A stretch of DNA of 64,000 nt from Isoetes taiwanensis. Taxonomy: Eukaryota; Streptophyta; Lycopodiopsida; Isoetales; Isoetaceae. Shown here piece after piece: positions 32,240-42,894 of the stretch; the first letter of the stretch is position 1, and the number at the start of each line of letters is the position of its first letter. Below the pieces are notes generated by a model that was given only the letters and a program-made list of their open reading frames with translations, had not been told where the DNA came from and searched no databases. The stretch is from contig JAJEKV010000017.1 in the NCBI GenBank assembly GCA_021234155.1, positions 1,479,467-1,543,466 of the forward strand, in the 5' to 3' direction. Made by a program: the position numbers and the translations under genes.

Positions 32240-33000
32240 GCAAGAGGGGTTCTCGTGGCGAGGCGTGGAGTGGCGTGATCTTGACGCATTGCATCGCGGA
32301 CCTTTAGCAGTGCCGCCTAAAAATAACTTAAGCTTGCCTCGACAGGCCGGGCGGTACCCCTCGGGCGACGGACATCCCCCGACTTGAGCCACCGCCCGAC
32401 GGACTCCTGCTGCATCGGAGTAAGATCCTCGGTCGACATACGAGTAGTCCCCTTCAATTGCCTACTCGACGCCAGAATTGCCTCACACGCGACCGTGATG
32501 TCCGGCCATCAAAGATGACAACGCTACGGGCGATTCCAGGCGTTGAGCCCCAAGGCGGCTTGTTCGAACAATGTGCACCGTGATTCTCAAATGCCATGCG
32601 CAGATAGGATCTGATCCTCGATGCGCTTTTGGTGAGATCCTCTCATGCCTCCTCCGAGTCCACGCATTCACCACATTATGACGCCGGGCGCCCCGCCTCC
32701 CCCTGCCACCGAAAGTTGCGGGCAACATTAGCCGTCCCGCCAGTGATGCCTATTGCCCGAGCGCGGGGGTTGTTCACGCAAGAGGGCGCGGTGGTGTGCG
32801 AGATGGAGCAGTGTGGTGTCCGGCCGCCTGCTTGGCGACCGGGTGGGTCGTGGAACATGTGTGCTTGTCCGCCCCGTTGCGCCCCCTCGCCGCCGGAGCT
32901 CGGGAGCCTAGCTCTTGTTGAAATCTCTGCGCTTGGCCAACTCATTCGCATTGCCGTAAGTGTTCATGGACCTCGAATATTGGCGTTTTCACGCCCCTTT
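32240..33000 (-). pseudogene. LINE ORF1-like region, copy 2 (disrupted)
   Basis: Homologous to 719-1,510, but the single 215-codon frame is broken into short pieces by many small changes. The changes sit mostly where copy 1 has CTG or CAG. Copy 1 has ggttctggtggcagtagcag and copy 2 has ggttctcgtggcgaggcgtg. Either this copy has decayed faster or it was miscalled. Confidence 0.6.
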
Positions 33001-33162
33001 TTAAGATTCTTTGTTGTCCGTAATATCGTATTCTGCAATTTCGCAGCTTTTACTTTGCTTAAGTGCTCGTGTTCTTGGCACTAGTTACAAACATTAAAAA
33101 CTTGAAGGATTAACATATAGGCTTGGCTTGGTGCTATAATATGTCGGTTTTGGTTCCCGTGT

Positions 33163-33471
33163 TTGGATAGGGATGCTAGCACAACCATAAATTTTTGGGT
33201 TGACGCCATGGAGAGGGGCTCTTTCTTTAGTGGAATTTACAGCCCCCATGTTGACAATGCTTCTTCACAGAGCCGATTATACTTTGTGTTTTTGGCTAAA
33301 GATGTAAAGGACCATCTTCTTTATTTTGTCATGATGACGGAATTGCAAAGATTGATTCTTATAAAGAAATGTGAGAAGGGCATAGAAGTCTTCTATGCCC
33401 TTCCCATAAGCTTGAAGGTGATGCCGTTGAAAAAAGATCTTTCATGTCGAATTTTTTGTCTTGGCGGCTAA
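33163..33471 (+). CDS. Hypothetical 102-aa ORF, copy 2
   Basis: Counterpart of 1,679-1,987 with a handful of changes near the start and the same 29-bp palindrome (33,375-33,403). No function is assigned. Confidence 0.2.
   Translation: MDRDASTTINFWVDAMERGSFFSGIYSPHVDNASSQSRLYFVFLAKDVKDHLLYFVMMTELQRLILIKKCEKGIEVFYALPISLKVMPLKKDLSCRIFCLGG
33375..33403. other. Perfect 14-bp inverted repeat, copy 2
   Basis: Identical to 1,891-1,919: both arms and the central T are unchanged. Confidence 0.9.
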
Positions 33472-36400
33472 AAGATGACTCTTGTGTCAACTCCATCACT
33501 ATCTCCTATGTCAAATCCTTCTCTTGTTGGTAATGTATTGGCAGAAGAGTGTCGAGAATGTTGATCGCTTCACCTATTCGAATTGCCCAACATTTCTTTC
33601 TTCTAATATGCTACACTATCGGAGGGAGGGAAACATGGGGGAATGTTGGTGCAAGATCTATCCTCTGCACAATAACAATTATTCCTAATGGCTTCTGGTC
33701 CCTAGCCCTAAGGTGCACATGTACTCTATGGCAGTATTTTCAATATTTCTCCTAGCGTAATGGTGTTGTAGATATACTCTCCTCTTAAATTATATGTCAA
33801 CTATACTTTGGTTAGACTCATTGCCATGTTGAGCCTCCCATATCTCTTGTCGACTACTACCATAATATGCTTTTGCTTCACACTCGAACAAAAGATGCAA
33901 CGACTGTTGATGCTTTGGCATTCAAATCTGCTCTCTAATCTTGGTCTTGGGCAATAGTTGTCCCCTCCACCATGTTGAAGCTCCTTGGAGGTGCTTCTTG
34001 AAGTTGTGCGCAATTCCTTTAGCTAGACTTCCAAGAAGTCGTTCTCTTCATTAGTTGGCCTTCGAATCGTCGATTCTTGGGTTTGCTAAGCTATATGAGA
34101 GTTGTTGTGTCTTTGTGAGGTGCTTAGCCTCATCCATTTGCAATCTTACAATTTTACTCCTTCCACCCCCTCGATACAGACATGTTGCATTCTAAGATGT
34201 TATGCTGCCTTTCTTTTCTTGGAGTTCCTTCAAGCGCCTTCATAATTTCAAACTTCATTTTGTCTCTATAGATCTTGTGGAAGTGATCATTTATTAGCAC
34301 TGATCAAGCTTTTGGTATTTATCCCCTGGTACCTGTGCATCTCCATGGTGAGTAAGACATCATATCTCTCCTTCCCGGATGGGGCTATACTATCGGGGAG
34401 GATGGGTTCTTATATTTGTGTATCTTGACTCTTGAGTTGAAGAAGTTTCTGGCCTAGATCTTTTCTTGTCCTTGAATAGCCTGGCTATTGCCTTGAACTC
34501 CTCTTTTGTCGAAGGTGCTTCGGCTGCTATCCTTGTTGTTAAGGTGTTGAATGCTTTTATGTCAAGCATTGAGGTCCCTTCCGTCGAAAACACACTCAGC
34601 GTCTTCTCCTGTAATTGTTTGTAGGATTGGTGGGGTTATCACCTAGTTGTTGAATGAGTATGGGCATAACTCATCGTTGTTATACCCTTCATCAGTGCAA
34701 ATCCCCATCCATCAAGTGTGCTACCAGCATCACCGCAAGCTAAATTTATGGTTGTCGAGATGTTGCCTTCTCAATTAGTTCATGACATGGATAAAAGAAC
34801 AAGGTAACAACATTATACAAGCAAGCAATTTATATCACTTATAACGTTCAACATTTCCATACGATGATAACAAGTTTAATTATGTTGATGTCGGGTCGTC
34901 CCGAAGAATTTTCTCACATCTTTTGGCTTGAGATCATCATCGAGGTTCCTCAAGCCGTCCACTGCAGGGGACACTCATGTCGTGAGGTTAACAATTGTTG
35001 ATGCTGCTATAAGAACTACAGTTGCATCCTAAAGATGTCCTTATACAAAATCTACATGGTGGAACGCTACTAATCTTGCCATGGCCGACGTTGTCTCTCA
35101 GCATGATTGTGTTGGACAAGTCGTCTTCAACTTGAGGACACTTCCTAAAGTGTCTAAGGTAGAAGCTTTGCTTGGGCTCTAGTCGTTCTTCCCTCGTACT
35201 TGCTCGTCCTTTCAAACTAGGAATGTTGAATCTTCATCTTGAACTGTAATTCTGCTTCTTTGCTTCATCCTTTTGGCAGTCGAAGTGATGAAGTTTCTTG
35301 ATTAGAAGCCGACATCTTCCAAGATGATGTTTGATTCTTCAAGCTCATTTGTATCTGCCTATCAACTTTTACTAACTTTTCTAAAAGTTTTAGACTTAAA
35401 CATACGATTAATGTACTCATAAATGGCATAAGAAACTAATCAAACATTTTTTTAGCTCAGTTTCTGTACTGTATATGCGTACCTGACATTTTCATACGAC
35501 ATTAAATTGGAACTTCAATTCATCCACTTTTAGAATTAATATAAAGATGCACTTAAAGATTGCAAACCATTAGGCTTGCTCCCTCTTGTTTCGCATTTGG
35601 TTCTTATTACTAAATGTGTATTTCTCATTCTGGATGACTTCATGGTTCCCTAAGTTATTATTACTATTGGAGTGATCTTCTTGTCTGCTTCGAGCTCATC
35701 ATCCCAAGTTGTGAAGAATATTTGGAAATGTGTCCCCTTGAATGCAAATTGCTACTATTTCAATTGCCTTACCATTGTGGGGGGTTGCGATGATTGACAG
35801 ACATTCCTGCTATAGTCCATTTGTAAAAATAAAAAATGTGCAAAGGTGCTGGTGACTTGAGTGGGTTCACTTGGTCGACAAAGTTAGGCAGTCCTGCATG
35901 CATACCAAACTTTGCGAGGCGATTAACAAGTACGCGGTTTTCCACGCGACCGAATCCCTTAGAAACAAGAAGGATTCTTTCATCTGCCAAGAGAGATAGG
36001 TAATATCTGAGCCCGGCTTCTGTTGTTTGGACTTTTTTCTCCTGCGAGATGCCTCTCATGTGCCTGGAAGTTTAATAGTGATCATGCACAGACTATAGCT
36101 CATCATGGTCAACTTTGAGTGATTTGTAGCTGCTGGCTAGGTCGGCTTCTGTCCTTTGCGTCTGGTTCACTCGTGTTACTTGGTTGATGCACTCAAATCA
36201 TCTTTCCTTTGGTTCCCATATGTTTCTAGATCTGGAACTCTTGTTATGATTGAAGATCATCCTCCTTGATCTTGCCCCTGGTGCTGACATAGGCCTTCAA
36301 ATCAAAGATGTCTTCTTTTGATTCGCATGTGCCTCTAAGCCGATATTAATTCTCCTTCTGATGGAGATTATCCTCTCTGATCCCGCTTCTAATGTTGAGG

Positions 36401-37080
36401 TAGCCGTCCATGCCTAACGTGCTTCTGCTCCTAGTATATGTTGTTGTCTCGTGCTCTTCCATCCTATTGAAGTCAATGAAGGTGTCGAGGTCTTCATGCT
36501 GGTATAAGAGAGTGAGGTCACTCTAACTTTTATCATGTTTGGACATGCTATAAGGCCTCGGTCCAAATTGGTTTGGATCCAGTGCCCTATGAAAAGAATG
36601 ACTTGAACAGTCCTAGGCTCTAGTTTGTGACGGACTCATTCTTGATATCTTGGTAATATGGGGTCGCAGACAATATGACAGCTAATCAATTCACTTTGGA
36701 AAGCATGGAAATTAGGTCAACTTTTATCTCTTTGATATTAGAAAACGATGTAAAATACTAGTTGACTATAACAAACAAATGCCTAAGCACTTTTGGAAGA
36801 GCAAGAATCAGCTTATAGTGGAGAGTGAATTGTAGAGGAAATAAAGTCAAATGCCAATTTATAGGATAAAACACTAAGTTTGGAATTTTAGAGCTGGAGA
36901 AATTTGAGGTTGTTCGAGGCAATGTCTGACAAGTTTACAGTGGATTGAGTTACAAGGAAAATGCATGACTTTTATAAGACCTACTACAACCAATGTCGCT
37001 TGATTTGAAGCTAGTTTGATCAAGTAAAAGCAATAAAAAATTCTAGAGGACTCTTACCAAGCGCCTGGGGGCAGTCTGAG
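33472..37080. other. Duplicated DNA with no assignable gene, copy 2
   Basis: Counterpart of 1,988-5,597. The small minus-strand ORFs at 33,801-34,013 and 34,988-35,215 are kept. The one at 34,390-34,593 is shortened relative to 2,905-3,183 by a change near 34,600. Confidence 0.5.
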
Positions 37081-37480
37081 CTTCTCACAAGTGGCTTAAG
37101 CACTTGGTGAGAGTCATGGCATGTTTGGAGGTCAGAATAAGTTTAATCCTACAAGTAAGGTCATAATCCTGCTCTACATCAAACTAAGCTCACTACTTAA
37201 GTGATTGACAAAAATACTTAGTTATGATCACAATTTGGATGAAGAGTCTTACGATGCACCTTCTCAAAGTGGCTTAGGCACTATATGAGAGTCATGGCCT
37301 GTTTGGAGGTCAAACTAAGTTTAATGCTACAAGTAATGTCATAATCCTGCTCTACATCAAGCTAAGCTCACTACTTGAGTGATTGGCAAAAACACTTAGT
37401 TATGATCACTCTTCATTACGATGTGTCTTGAGGCAATGTCAGTTTCTCACAAGTGGCTTAAGCACATCATGAGAGTCATC
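37081..37480. repeat. 181-bp tandem repeat, more than two units
   Basis: Units start near 37,081, 37,261 and 37,443 with ttctca(ca)aagtggctta. Each includes ctaagctcactactt(a/g)agtgattg(a/g)caaaaa. The number of units differs from copy 1. Confidence 0.8.
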
Positions 37481-38675
37481 TGGACTCTTTCTCTCTAATT
37501 TCAACATATTCAAGTTAAAGTAATATGTAGTAATTTTCGTACATGTTATTTACATGTCATATCGTAACTTTACATTATATCGCTATTAAAATTTATACAA
37601 ACTTCAATCTTTTTCTTTTTTCTTTTTAGGTTGTTCGAGTGGCAAACCTTTTTAGCAATGGATTGATGGAATATTATTGAGATATTCTAATTGAAATGGA
37701 TAAGATTAGGAATTGCTCCACCATCAATGGTTGAGGTCAAAGTTTTCTCTACGTTATGTGAGTTACTAGGCGATTTGGATGTCGTTGGTTATCATGATAC
37801 GACATTACGACAACATCGGACCATCCACTGTGATTAGAAATCCTTGGATAGGTCTAGGCACTAGCTGAAGAACTTTGCTCCAACCCATTTTGTCCCCATA
37901 TCCCATATATGAGCTATGCTTCTCAAGGATATTGTATAAATAAACGATTTCTTGGAGGTCTAAGTATATCATTACAAAGGCGAGTTTCGGTAGAGTGGGA
38001 TGAGCTCTTTCAGGTAAGGTCAACCCATGATTTTTGTTTCTAATAGTATTCATAGTCTTTGTGTAGGTCTATATGCTTTACTGGATTATTTGTTTGTTTT
38101 CTGCTAAGTTCTAGAATAACATTGAAACATTTCATTTCAAAAACTTTCGATGAACAGGGGTTGATAGTTTTGTTTCATCTTATGTAGTATTTTGTTCATG
38201 TGTCTTTTATCTTCCAAAGCAAATTTGTTTACACAAATTCAAAGGACACTTTGCATGTCGTATTGAGCTTGTACATAGGTTCTTACATTTTGAGAACTTT
38301 GTCTGTGTTGAAAGAGACATCTTTAGTTTCTACCAGTATATTGAACATCTCATAATTCTTTTATGCTCTCCTTGAACATCATTATGTATATCAGCATTAA
38401 AAGGAATTGTATCTTGATGCAGAGTCAGATGACTAACACTGCAACTCAAGAAACCAGTCACTTTTAACCAGTATTATAAGCAGCATTTTGGGATGAAGAT
38501 AATAGTGCCAGGGCTCTAGCTGCCACGAGTGCTACTGCAAAATCCAATAGCTGATCTTTTTAGATTGGATGACCATCATAATCTATCTTCAATGGAACCT
38601 AGTAAGGACAAGCTACCAAAGTTATCTATTATTGATGCCATTGCACCTGCAGAGGATGCTATTAAGGCACTTACA
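37481..38675. other. Intergenic or host sequence, nothing firmly recognised
   Basis: A plus-strand frame at about 38,560-38,670, after a tctttttag acceptor-like site, reads SSMEPSKDKLPKLSIIDAI. It looks protein-like but matches no family I know. The LINE frame starting at 38,569 overlaps it in another frame, so the LINE probably begins after this stretch. Confidence 0.35.
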
Positions 38676-40512
38676 TAAGTATCAGCAAAAAGCAGTCTTT
38701 TACTATAAAGGATCATTACAACTAGTACTGGCCAATGAGTTGCTGCAGCAACCCAAGAGTTTTTGGCATGGCCTGTCTCCACCCAAGCAACAACTTTGCC
38801 TAACTGACCTCCATGTCTGGAAAACATATGCGATGCACCTTTATTTTAAAGGAGTGAACAAACTAGACCTGCCACCAACTGATGCTACACATTTTTGCAT
38901 AGAAGTGGATGAAGTGCAAAAGGGAATTAGTGATCTGGCCAATGGAAAAGCTTGTGACATTGATGGTCTGATTGCAGAATACATAAAAGCTGGTGGGGAA
39001 GAACTTGCAACGGTTATCACCGACTTGTTCAATCAAGCCATTGTTGATGGATTCCCAAATGTTTGGATCACGAGCCTGATATACCCCATCCACAAGAAGG
39101 GAGATGCCTATGAACCAGGTAATTATCGAACTCTAATGATCAGCCCCGTATTAGCAAAACTGTTTGGAAAAATTTTTGATGCAAAACTCTCCACATGGGC
39201 TGAGGCACAAAACATTAGAGCTCATGGACAAGCTGGATTCCGCCCCAAATACTCCACACTAGATCATCTTCTCACTCTCCGAGCATTGGTAGAAGAATCT
39301 AAAGCACATGGTAAGAAGCTTTTTTGCTGCTTCATAGACTTTGCGAAAGCATTTGATACAGTCCCACGCCAGTTGTTAATTAACAGACTCCAACAAATTG
39401 GAGTTCCAGAAGCATGGGTTGTAGGCATAGGCAGATTATATGAAAGAGTAAGAGGCAAAATCAGCACACCAACAGGACTATCAGAGACTATAATCAGTGA
39501 CATCGGAGTTAAACAAGGCTGCCCGCTCTCGCCCACTCTATTCGGACTGTACATAGACCAGCTTGAAGACCTTCTCAAGACAGCAGGATGCAACTTTTCC
39601 CAACTTCATCATGATCTCATAATTCTGCTACTATATGCTGACGACCTCTTACTAGCAGCCCACTCAGTAAACGACCTTCAAATGCAATTAGATACGCTTA
39701 AAGATTTCTGCTCACAGTTTGGCCTCTATGTTAATCTGTCCAAAACAAAGGTAATGTGCTTCGGGAAGGGGGGCCCATCTCTAACATATGATGGACAGAT
39801 TATTGAGCAGGTGGAATCATACAAATATCTAGGCCATGAAGTACATGCAAATCGGAGACCATGGACCACTGGCGTGGACTGTCGCATAGCAGCAGCCTAT
39901 AAAGCATTCTATGGTATGGTAAACCAATGTAAACGGGCAAGCATTTGCGCATGGCCTCTTAAAAAACAGTTGTTCGATGCACTGGTCACTCCGGTAATGC
40001 TATACGCATGTGAAATCTGGGGGCCCTCCCTTGCTAAATCCAAATGGCAAGAACTAGAAAGCATACAGAAAGCATTCATGCATATGTCTTTTGGCGTCAA
40101 ACGCTCTACACCTTATGAGATTATGCTCTTTGAAAGCGGCTGCTACCCCATAGAAGTTTTGGCAATGCACAGAACACTGGATTTCTTGTACAAGAAAGTA
40201 GTCAATGAGACCACTTTAATACATTCAGCAATCAAGAGCTCTATTCATCTGAGCGACAGAGGTGATAAAAGCTGGTTTAAGGAGTTAAATGCATGGCTTG
40301 GTAAACTTGGCTTCACTAGCAGAGACTACAATAAAGAGTTCAGACAGCAGGCTTTTCAAAGATTTGTTATGCTGGGCAGCAAGAAGAAAGTCACATACTA
40401 CATCACAGATTTCAATCCTACCAGAGAACATAGAATACAATTGTATCTGAGCCATCCTAAACTGTTCCCAAACATGATTAGGGCTGTTGCAAGAATCCGT
40501 ATGAGTTCGTGA
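38569..40512 (+). CDS. LINE reverse transcriptase (ORF2 C-terminal two-thirds)
   Basis: The 647-codon frame is open. The first 35 or so residues are probably read from host DNA upstream of the truncation. RT signatures in order: GNYRTLMISPVLAKLFGKI (fingers), FIDFAKAFDTVPR at residues 255-267 (motif A, D257 and D263), GVKQGCPLSPTLF from residue 313 (motif B), and YADD at 356-359 (motif C catalytic pair). SYKYLGHEV then marks the start of the thumb. All catalytic residues are present. The protein would copy element RNA at a nicked target, but with no endonuclease this copy could not nick for itself. It ends early by a frameshift near 40,510 (see next entry). Confidence 0.85.
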   Translation: MTIIIYLQWNLVRTSYQSYLLLMPLHLQRMLLRHLHKYQQKAVFYYKGSLQLVLANELLQQPKSFWHGLSPPKQQLCLTDLHVWKTYAMHLYFKGVNKLDLPPTDATHFCIEVDEVQKGISDLANGKACDIDGLIAEYIKAGGEELATVITDLFNQAIVDGFPNVWITSLIYPIHKKGDAYEPGNYRTLMISPVLAKLFGKIFDAKLSTWAEAQNIRAHGQAGFRPKYSTLDHLLTLRALVEESKAHGKKLFCCFIDFAKAFDTVPRQLLINRLQQIGVPEAWVVGIGRLYERVRGKISTPTGLSETIISDIGVKQGCPLSPTLFGLYIDQLEDLLKTAGCNFSQLHHDLIILLLYADDLLLAAHSVNDLQMQLDTLKDFCSQFGLYVNLSKTKVMCFGKGGPSLTYDGQIIEQVESYKYLGHEVHANRRPWTTGVDCRIAAAYKAFYGMVNQCKRASICAWPLKKQLFDALVTPVMLYACEIWGPSLAKSKWQELESIQKAFMHMSFGVKRSTPYEIMLFESGCYPIEVLAMHRTLDFLYKKVVNETTLIHSAIKSSIHLSDRGDKSWFKELNAWLGKLGFTSRDYNKEFRQQAFQRFVMLGSKKKVTYYITDFNPTREHRIQLYLSHPKLFPNMIRAVARIRMSS

Positions 40513-40870
40513 TCGCTAAGCTAATTGAGAAAGGTAGATGGCAAGGCATCCCAAGGGAAGAGCGCCTATGCACATGCGATCTACAAGAAATAGAAGATGA
40601 AGCACATGTGATCTTCCGCTGCCCAAAATACAGTAACCTCAGGACACAGTTTTCCCATTTGAACTGGAGCTCAACCTTACCTGTTTTCTTTGGTTGTCCT
40701 TCAACAATTTGTGGAGTGAGTGCATTTGTAAAGGAACTCTTGGAAAACATAGACAAGAGGGAGACTATCTAAAGAAAAGACAATTTCACTGTGATATGCA
40801 AACATGTAATTTTGTCCCATGGCCTTCTTAGGCCCCCGTGGACGTTAATATCAATTATTATTATTATTAT
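38676..40870 (+). mobile_element. 5'-truncated LINE, family 2, well preserved
   Basis: The element holds an almost intact RT plus C-terminal domain but no endonuclease, so it is 5'-truncated near 38,676. The left limit is estimated from where LINE-like protein similarity begins. The 3' UTR reads gtcccatggccttcttaggcccccgtggacgttaatatc and ends in (ATT)n at about 40,855-40,869. Its core ccgtggacgttaa matches the degenerate family-2 copies. Base composition is normal for CAG/CTG, unlike the broken copies. No clear target-site duplication was found. Confidence 0.8.
40509..40772 (+). CDS. LINE ORF2 C-terminal Cys/His domain (after frameshift)
   Basis: This frame continues the same protein in another phase: EKGRWQGIPREERLCTCDLQ, then EIEDEAHVIFRCPKYSNLR. 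The C-x-C...H-x4-C arrangement is the C-terminal zinc-like motif of many LINE ORF2 proteins, and the same motif (CHRGAIEDESH) is seen in the copy at 20.8 kb. A single-base difference near 40,510 separates it from the RT frame. The stop is followed by the 3' UTR. Confidence 0.75.
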   Translation: MIAKLIEKGRWQGIPREERLCTCDLQEIEDEAHVIFRCPKYSNLRTQFSHLNWSSTLPVFFGCPSTICGVSAFVKELLENIDKRETI

Positions 40871-41627
40871 GTAGAAGGTTATTGGTTTATGACGATCATA
40901 AGCAATGTTCTGGTATAGAGGCCTCTCAAAGTCTACCACAAATCTATTGTTTAAATTTGGTTTTTCCGGCGCCCCAAAAATGTTTTAGATTTTTTTTTTA
41001 ACTTGATTTCCTAAGATTTCCAGGGTTTTAGCGGCCGGAAAACAATGCCGGTTTGCCAAAAATCGGAAAATTTCCTTGGGGTTTCAATTTCGCCCCCTTT
41101 CGGTTTCGCCTTTCCAATTCGGCATGCGTATGCCACGATCTGGTTGAATTTTCTTCAGCCCCATCCGAGCTTTTGAAAAAAAGATTTCCACCAGGGCGGA
41201 GCATTTCGTATTCGAAGCTTGCATGCCTTTGCTTGAGCTTCCGCTTTCCGCCATGATGCTTTATAAAGCTATTATCGGTTCAACGCTTTGGGATCCTTTT
41301 CGGAAGATTTGTACAAAAGATTTGAAAGTGCCCACATCTCCAACATCAAACCAGGCGCCATTATCATATAAGCCGCAAGTGCTATATTGGCCTGCAGATC
41401 ATCCCTTGAGCCCGCGGAGATCGTCCATTGAGCGGGTTCTCAAGATCGCGACATCATCATCAGACAAAACATGGATCGGAGCAGCAGATCGCCGGGACTT
41501 ATGTAAGATCGAACCAGACATGGGATGCTTCCCGGCAGGGCCAAACCCAAACAGGGAGTGAGCTCTTCTTTATCGTGGAGATATTCTTTGAAGAGATGCT
41601 ATTAGTCTAGGCGCCGCCTTTTTTTCT
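40871..41627. other. Region between LINE and NHX exons, uncertain
   Basis: Frames at 41,223-41,610 are open but not recognisable. The end of one (FFIVEIFFEEMLLV, to 41,608) is hydrophobic and lies just before the NHX-like segment, so it may be part of a preceding transmembrane exon. Many tttcgg/gccgg words suggest miscalled or mutated CAG/CTG sites. Confidence 0.35.
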
Positions 41628-41960
41628 TATCAAGATCTTAGCTCCATTAACCAAAGTGCGGAATCGGTGGATCGCAGAGGTAATGTTCTTAGCTGTGTGT
41701 TTTATAATGAGGTGATCTACTAAAATATTTTCTAGCCATATGCAGGTTATTATTTGGTGGGCTGGTCTGATGCGTGGAGCAGTGTCAACAGTGCTGGGTT
41801 TCCAGCAGGCAATTATCTGAATATGATACATCCCATATTTTATATTTGGCAGTTCACTTCTTTTCTTGAGGAGCCATCTCTTCAAATTGCACAGAATGCA
41901 GACTATACAACTGTGATTTACAGTACTGTGTCTGTTGTGCTCTTCAGCACTAGCACTGTA
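41628..41960 (+). CDS. NHX-type Na+/H+ antiporter, partial exons
   Basis: Exon 41,746-41,808 reads WWAGLMRGAVSTVLGFQQ, the highly conserved transmembrane signature of plant vacuolar/endosomal NHX exchangers (CPA1 family), which swap Na+ or K+ for H+. It is preceded by a GT...ATGCAG intron (41,680-41,745). An upstream segment (41,628-41,679) reads ILAPLTKVRNRWIAE, where NHX proteins have the loop before this helix. Exon 41,853-41,960 reads FTSFLEE... and YTTVIYSTVSVVLFSTSTV, matching the next NHX helix, and ends at a strong GTGAGT donor. Joining GFQQ to FTSF needs a 44-nt GC-AG intron (41,809-41,852). The N-terminal and later exons are not found, so this is a gene fragment or a pseudogene. Confidence 0.65.
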
Positions 41961-42894
41961 GTGAGTTCTTGGGACATCTCCAAGCAGAGACGTGAAAGCT
42001 TTGTATACGATGCTTGATTCTTTTGTGTGCAATTCGGTGCACCACCTATTGCTTCTTCTAGCTGATTCTTGACCGGCTATGAACCCAGTTTAGTGAGACC
42101 ACTGATTCTGAAATCCATGATGTGTTTGTTTGGATTATAACAATTTATTCTCCTGCAGGTTTCTGGTAGGGCATAAAGCAATGCAATTGCAATTCTTTGA
42201 GGGACTCAGCTTGCTTCATAGCCCATACTTATTTTGGTTAAGTTAGATGCACTTAAGTCGTGTTTAAGCTATAATGTTGGATCTTCTTTGTATCTTATAG
42301 TCCATTTTTCAATATTTTACTCACTCATTCAATTAGCAGTGTCAACAGTGCTGGGTTTCCAGCAGGCAATTATCTGAATATGATATATCTCATATTTTAT
42401 ATTTGGCAGTTCACTTCTTTTCGTGAGGAGCCATCTCTTCAAATTGCACAGAATGCAGACTATACAACCGCGGATTTACAAGATCAGGTTCATGTTGTGC
42501 TCTTCAGCACTAGCACTGTAGTGAGTTCTTGGGACATCTCCAAGCAGAGACGTGAAAGCTTTGTATACGATGCTTGATTCTTTTGTGTGCAATTCGGTGC
42601 ACCACCTATTGCTTCTTCTAGCTGATTCTTGGCCGGCTATGAACCCAGTTTAGGTGAGACCACTGATTCTGAAATCCATGATGTGTTTGTTTGGATTATA
42701 ACAATTTATTCTCCTGCAGGTTTCTGGTAGGGCATAAAGCAATGCAATTGCAATTCTTTGAGGGACTCAGCTTGCTTCATAGCCCATACTTATTTTGGTT
42801 AAGTTAGATGCACTTAAGTCGTGTTTAAGCTATAATGTTGGATCTTCTTTGTATCTTATAGTCCATTTTTCAATATTTTACTCACTCATTCAAT
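41779..42894. repeat. 557-bp tandem duplication across an NHX exon
   Basis: Unit 1 (41,779-42,335) and unit 2 (42,336 to about 42,894) both start gcagtgtcaacagtgctgg and both end ctcactcattcaatt. Intron and exon are nearly identical. The main difference is in the exon, where actgtgatttacagtactgtgtctg in unit 1 becomes accgcggatttacaagatcaggttcatg in unit 2. The sequence after unit 2 has a ttttcag acceptor. Confidence 0.95.
42410..42520 (+). pseudogene. Duplicated NHX exon
   Basis: Second copy of the exon at 41,853-41,960, with the TTTGGCAG acceptor and GTGAGT donor kept. It is 3 nt longer, in frame, and reads YTTADLQDQVHVVLFSTSTV, which would place charged residues in a membrane helix. It lacks its own copy of the upstream WWAGLMRG exon. 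If transcribed, it could be a skipped or mutually exclusive exon. Confidence 0.6.

Larger units (their letters stand above)
31148..37296. repeat. 5.7-kb direct repeat, copy 2 (with 405-bp extra block)
   Basis: Same orientation as copy 1 (64-5,820). It contains the extra block 31,278-31,682. Its ORF1-like region (32,240-33,000) is more disrupted than in copy 1, mostly at positions where copy 1 has CAG or CTG. The right boundary falls in the 181-bp tandem repeat. Confidence 0.9.

Noticed and set aside
64-37296. The 5.7-kb direct repeats as LTRs of a giant retrotransposon
   Set aside because: No TG...CA ends, no target duplication, no primer site or polypurine tract at the inner edges. The interval between them contains unrelated LINEs in both directions.
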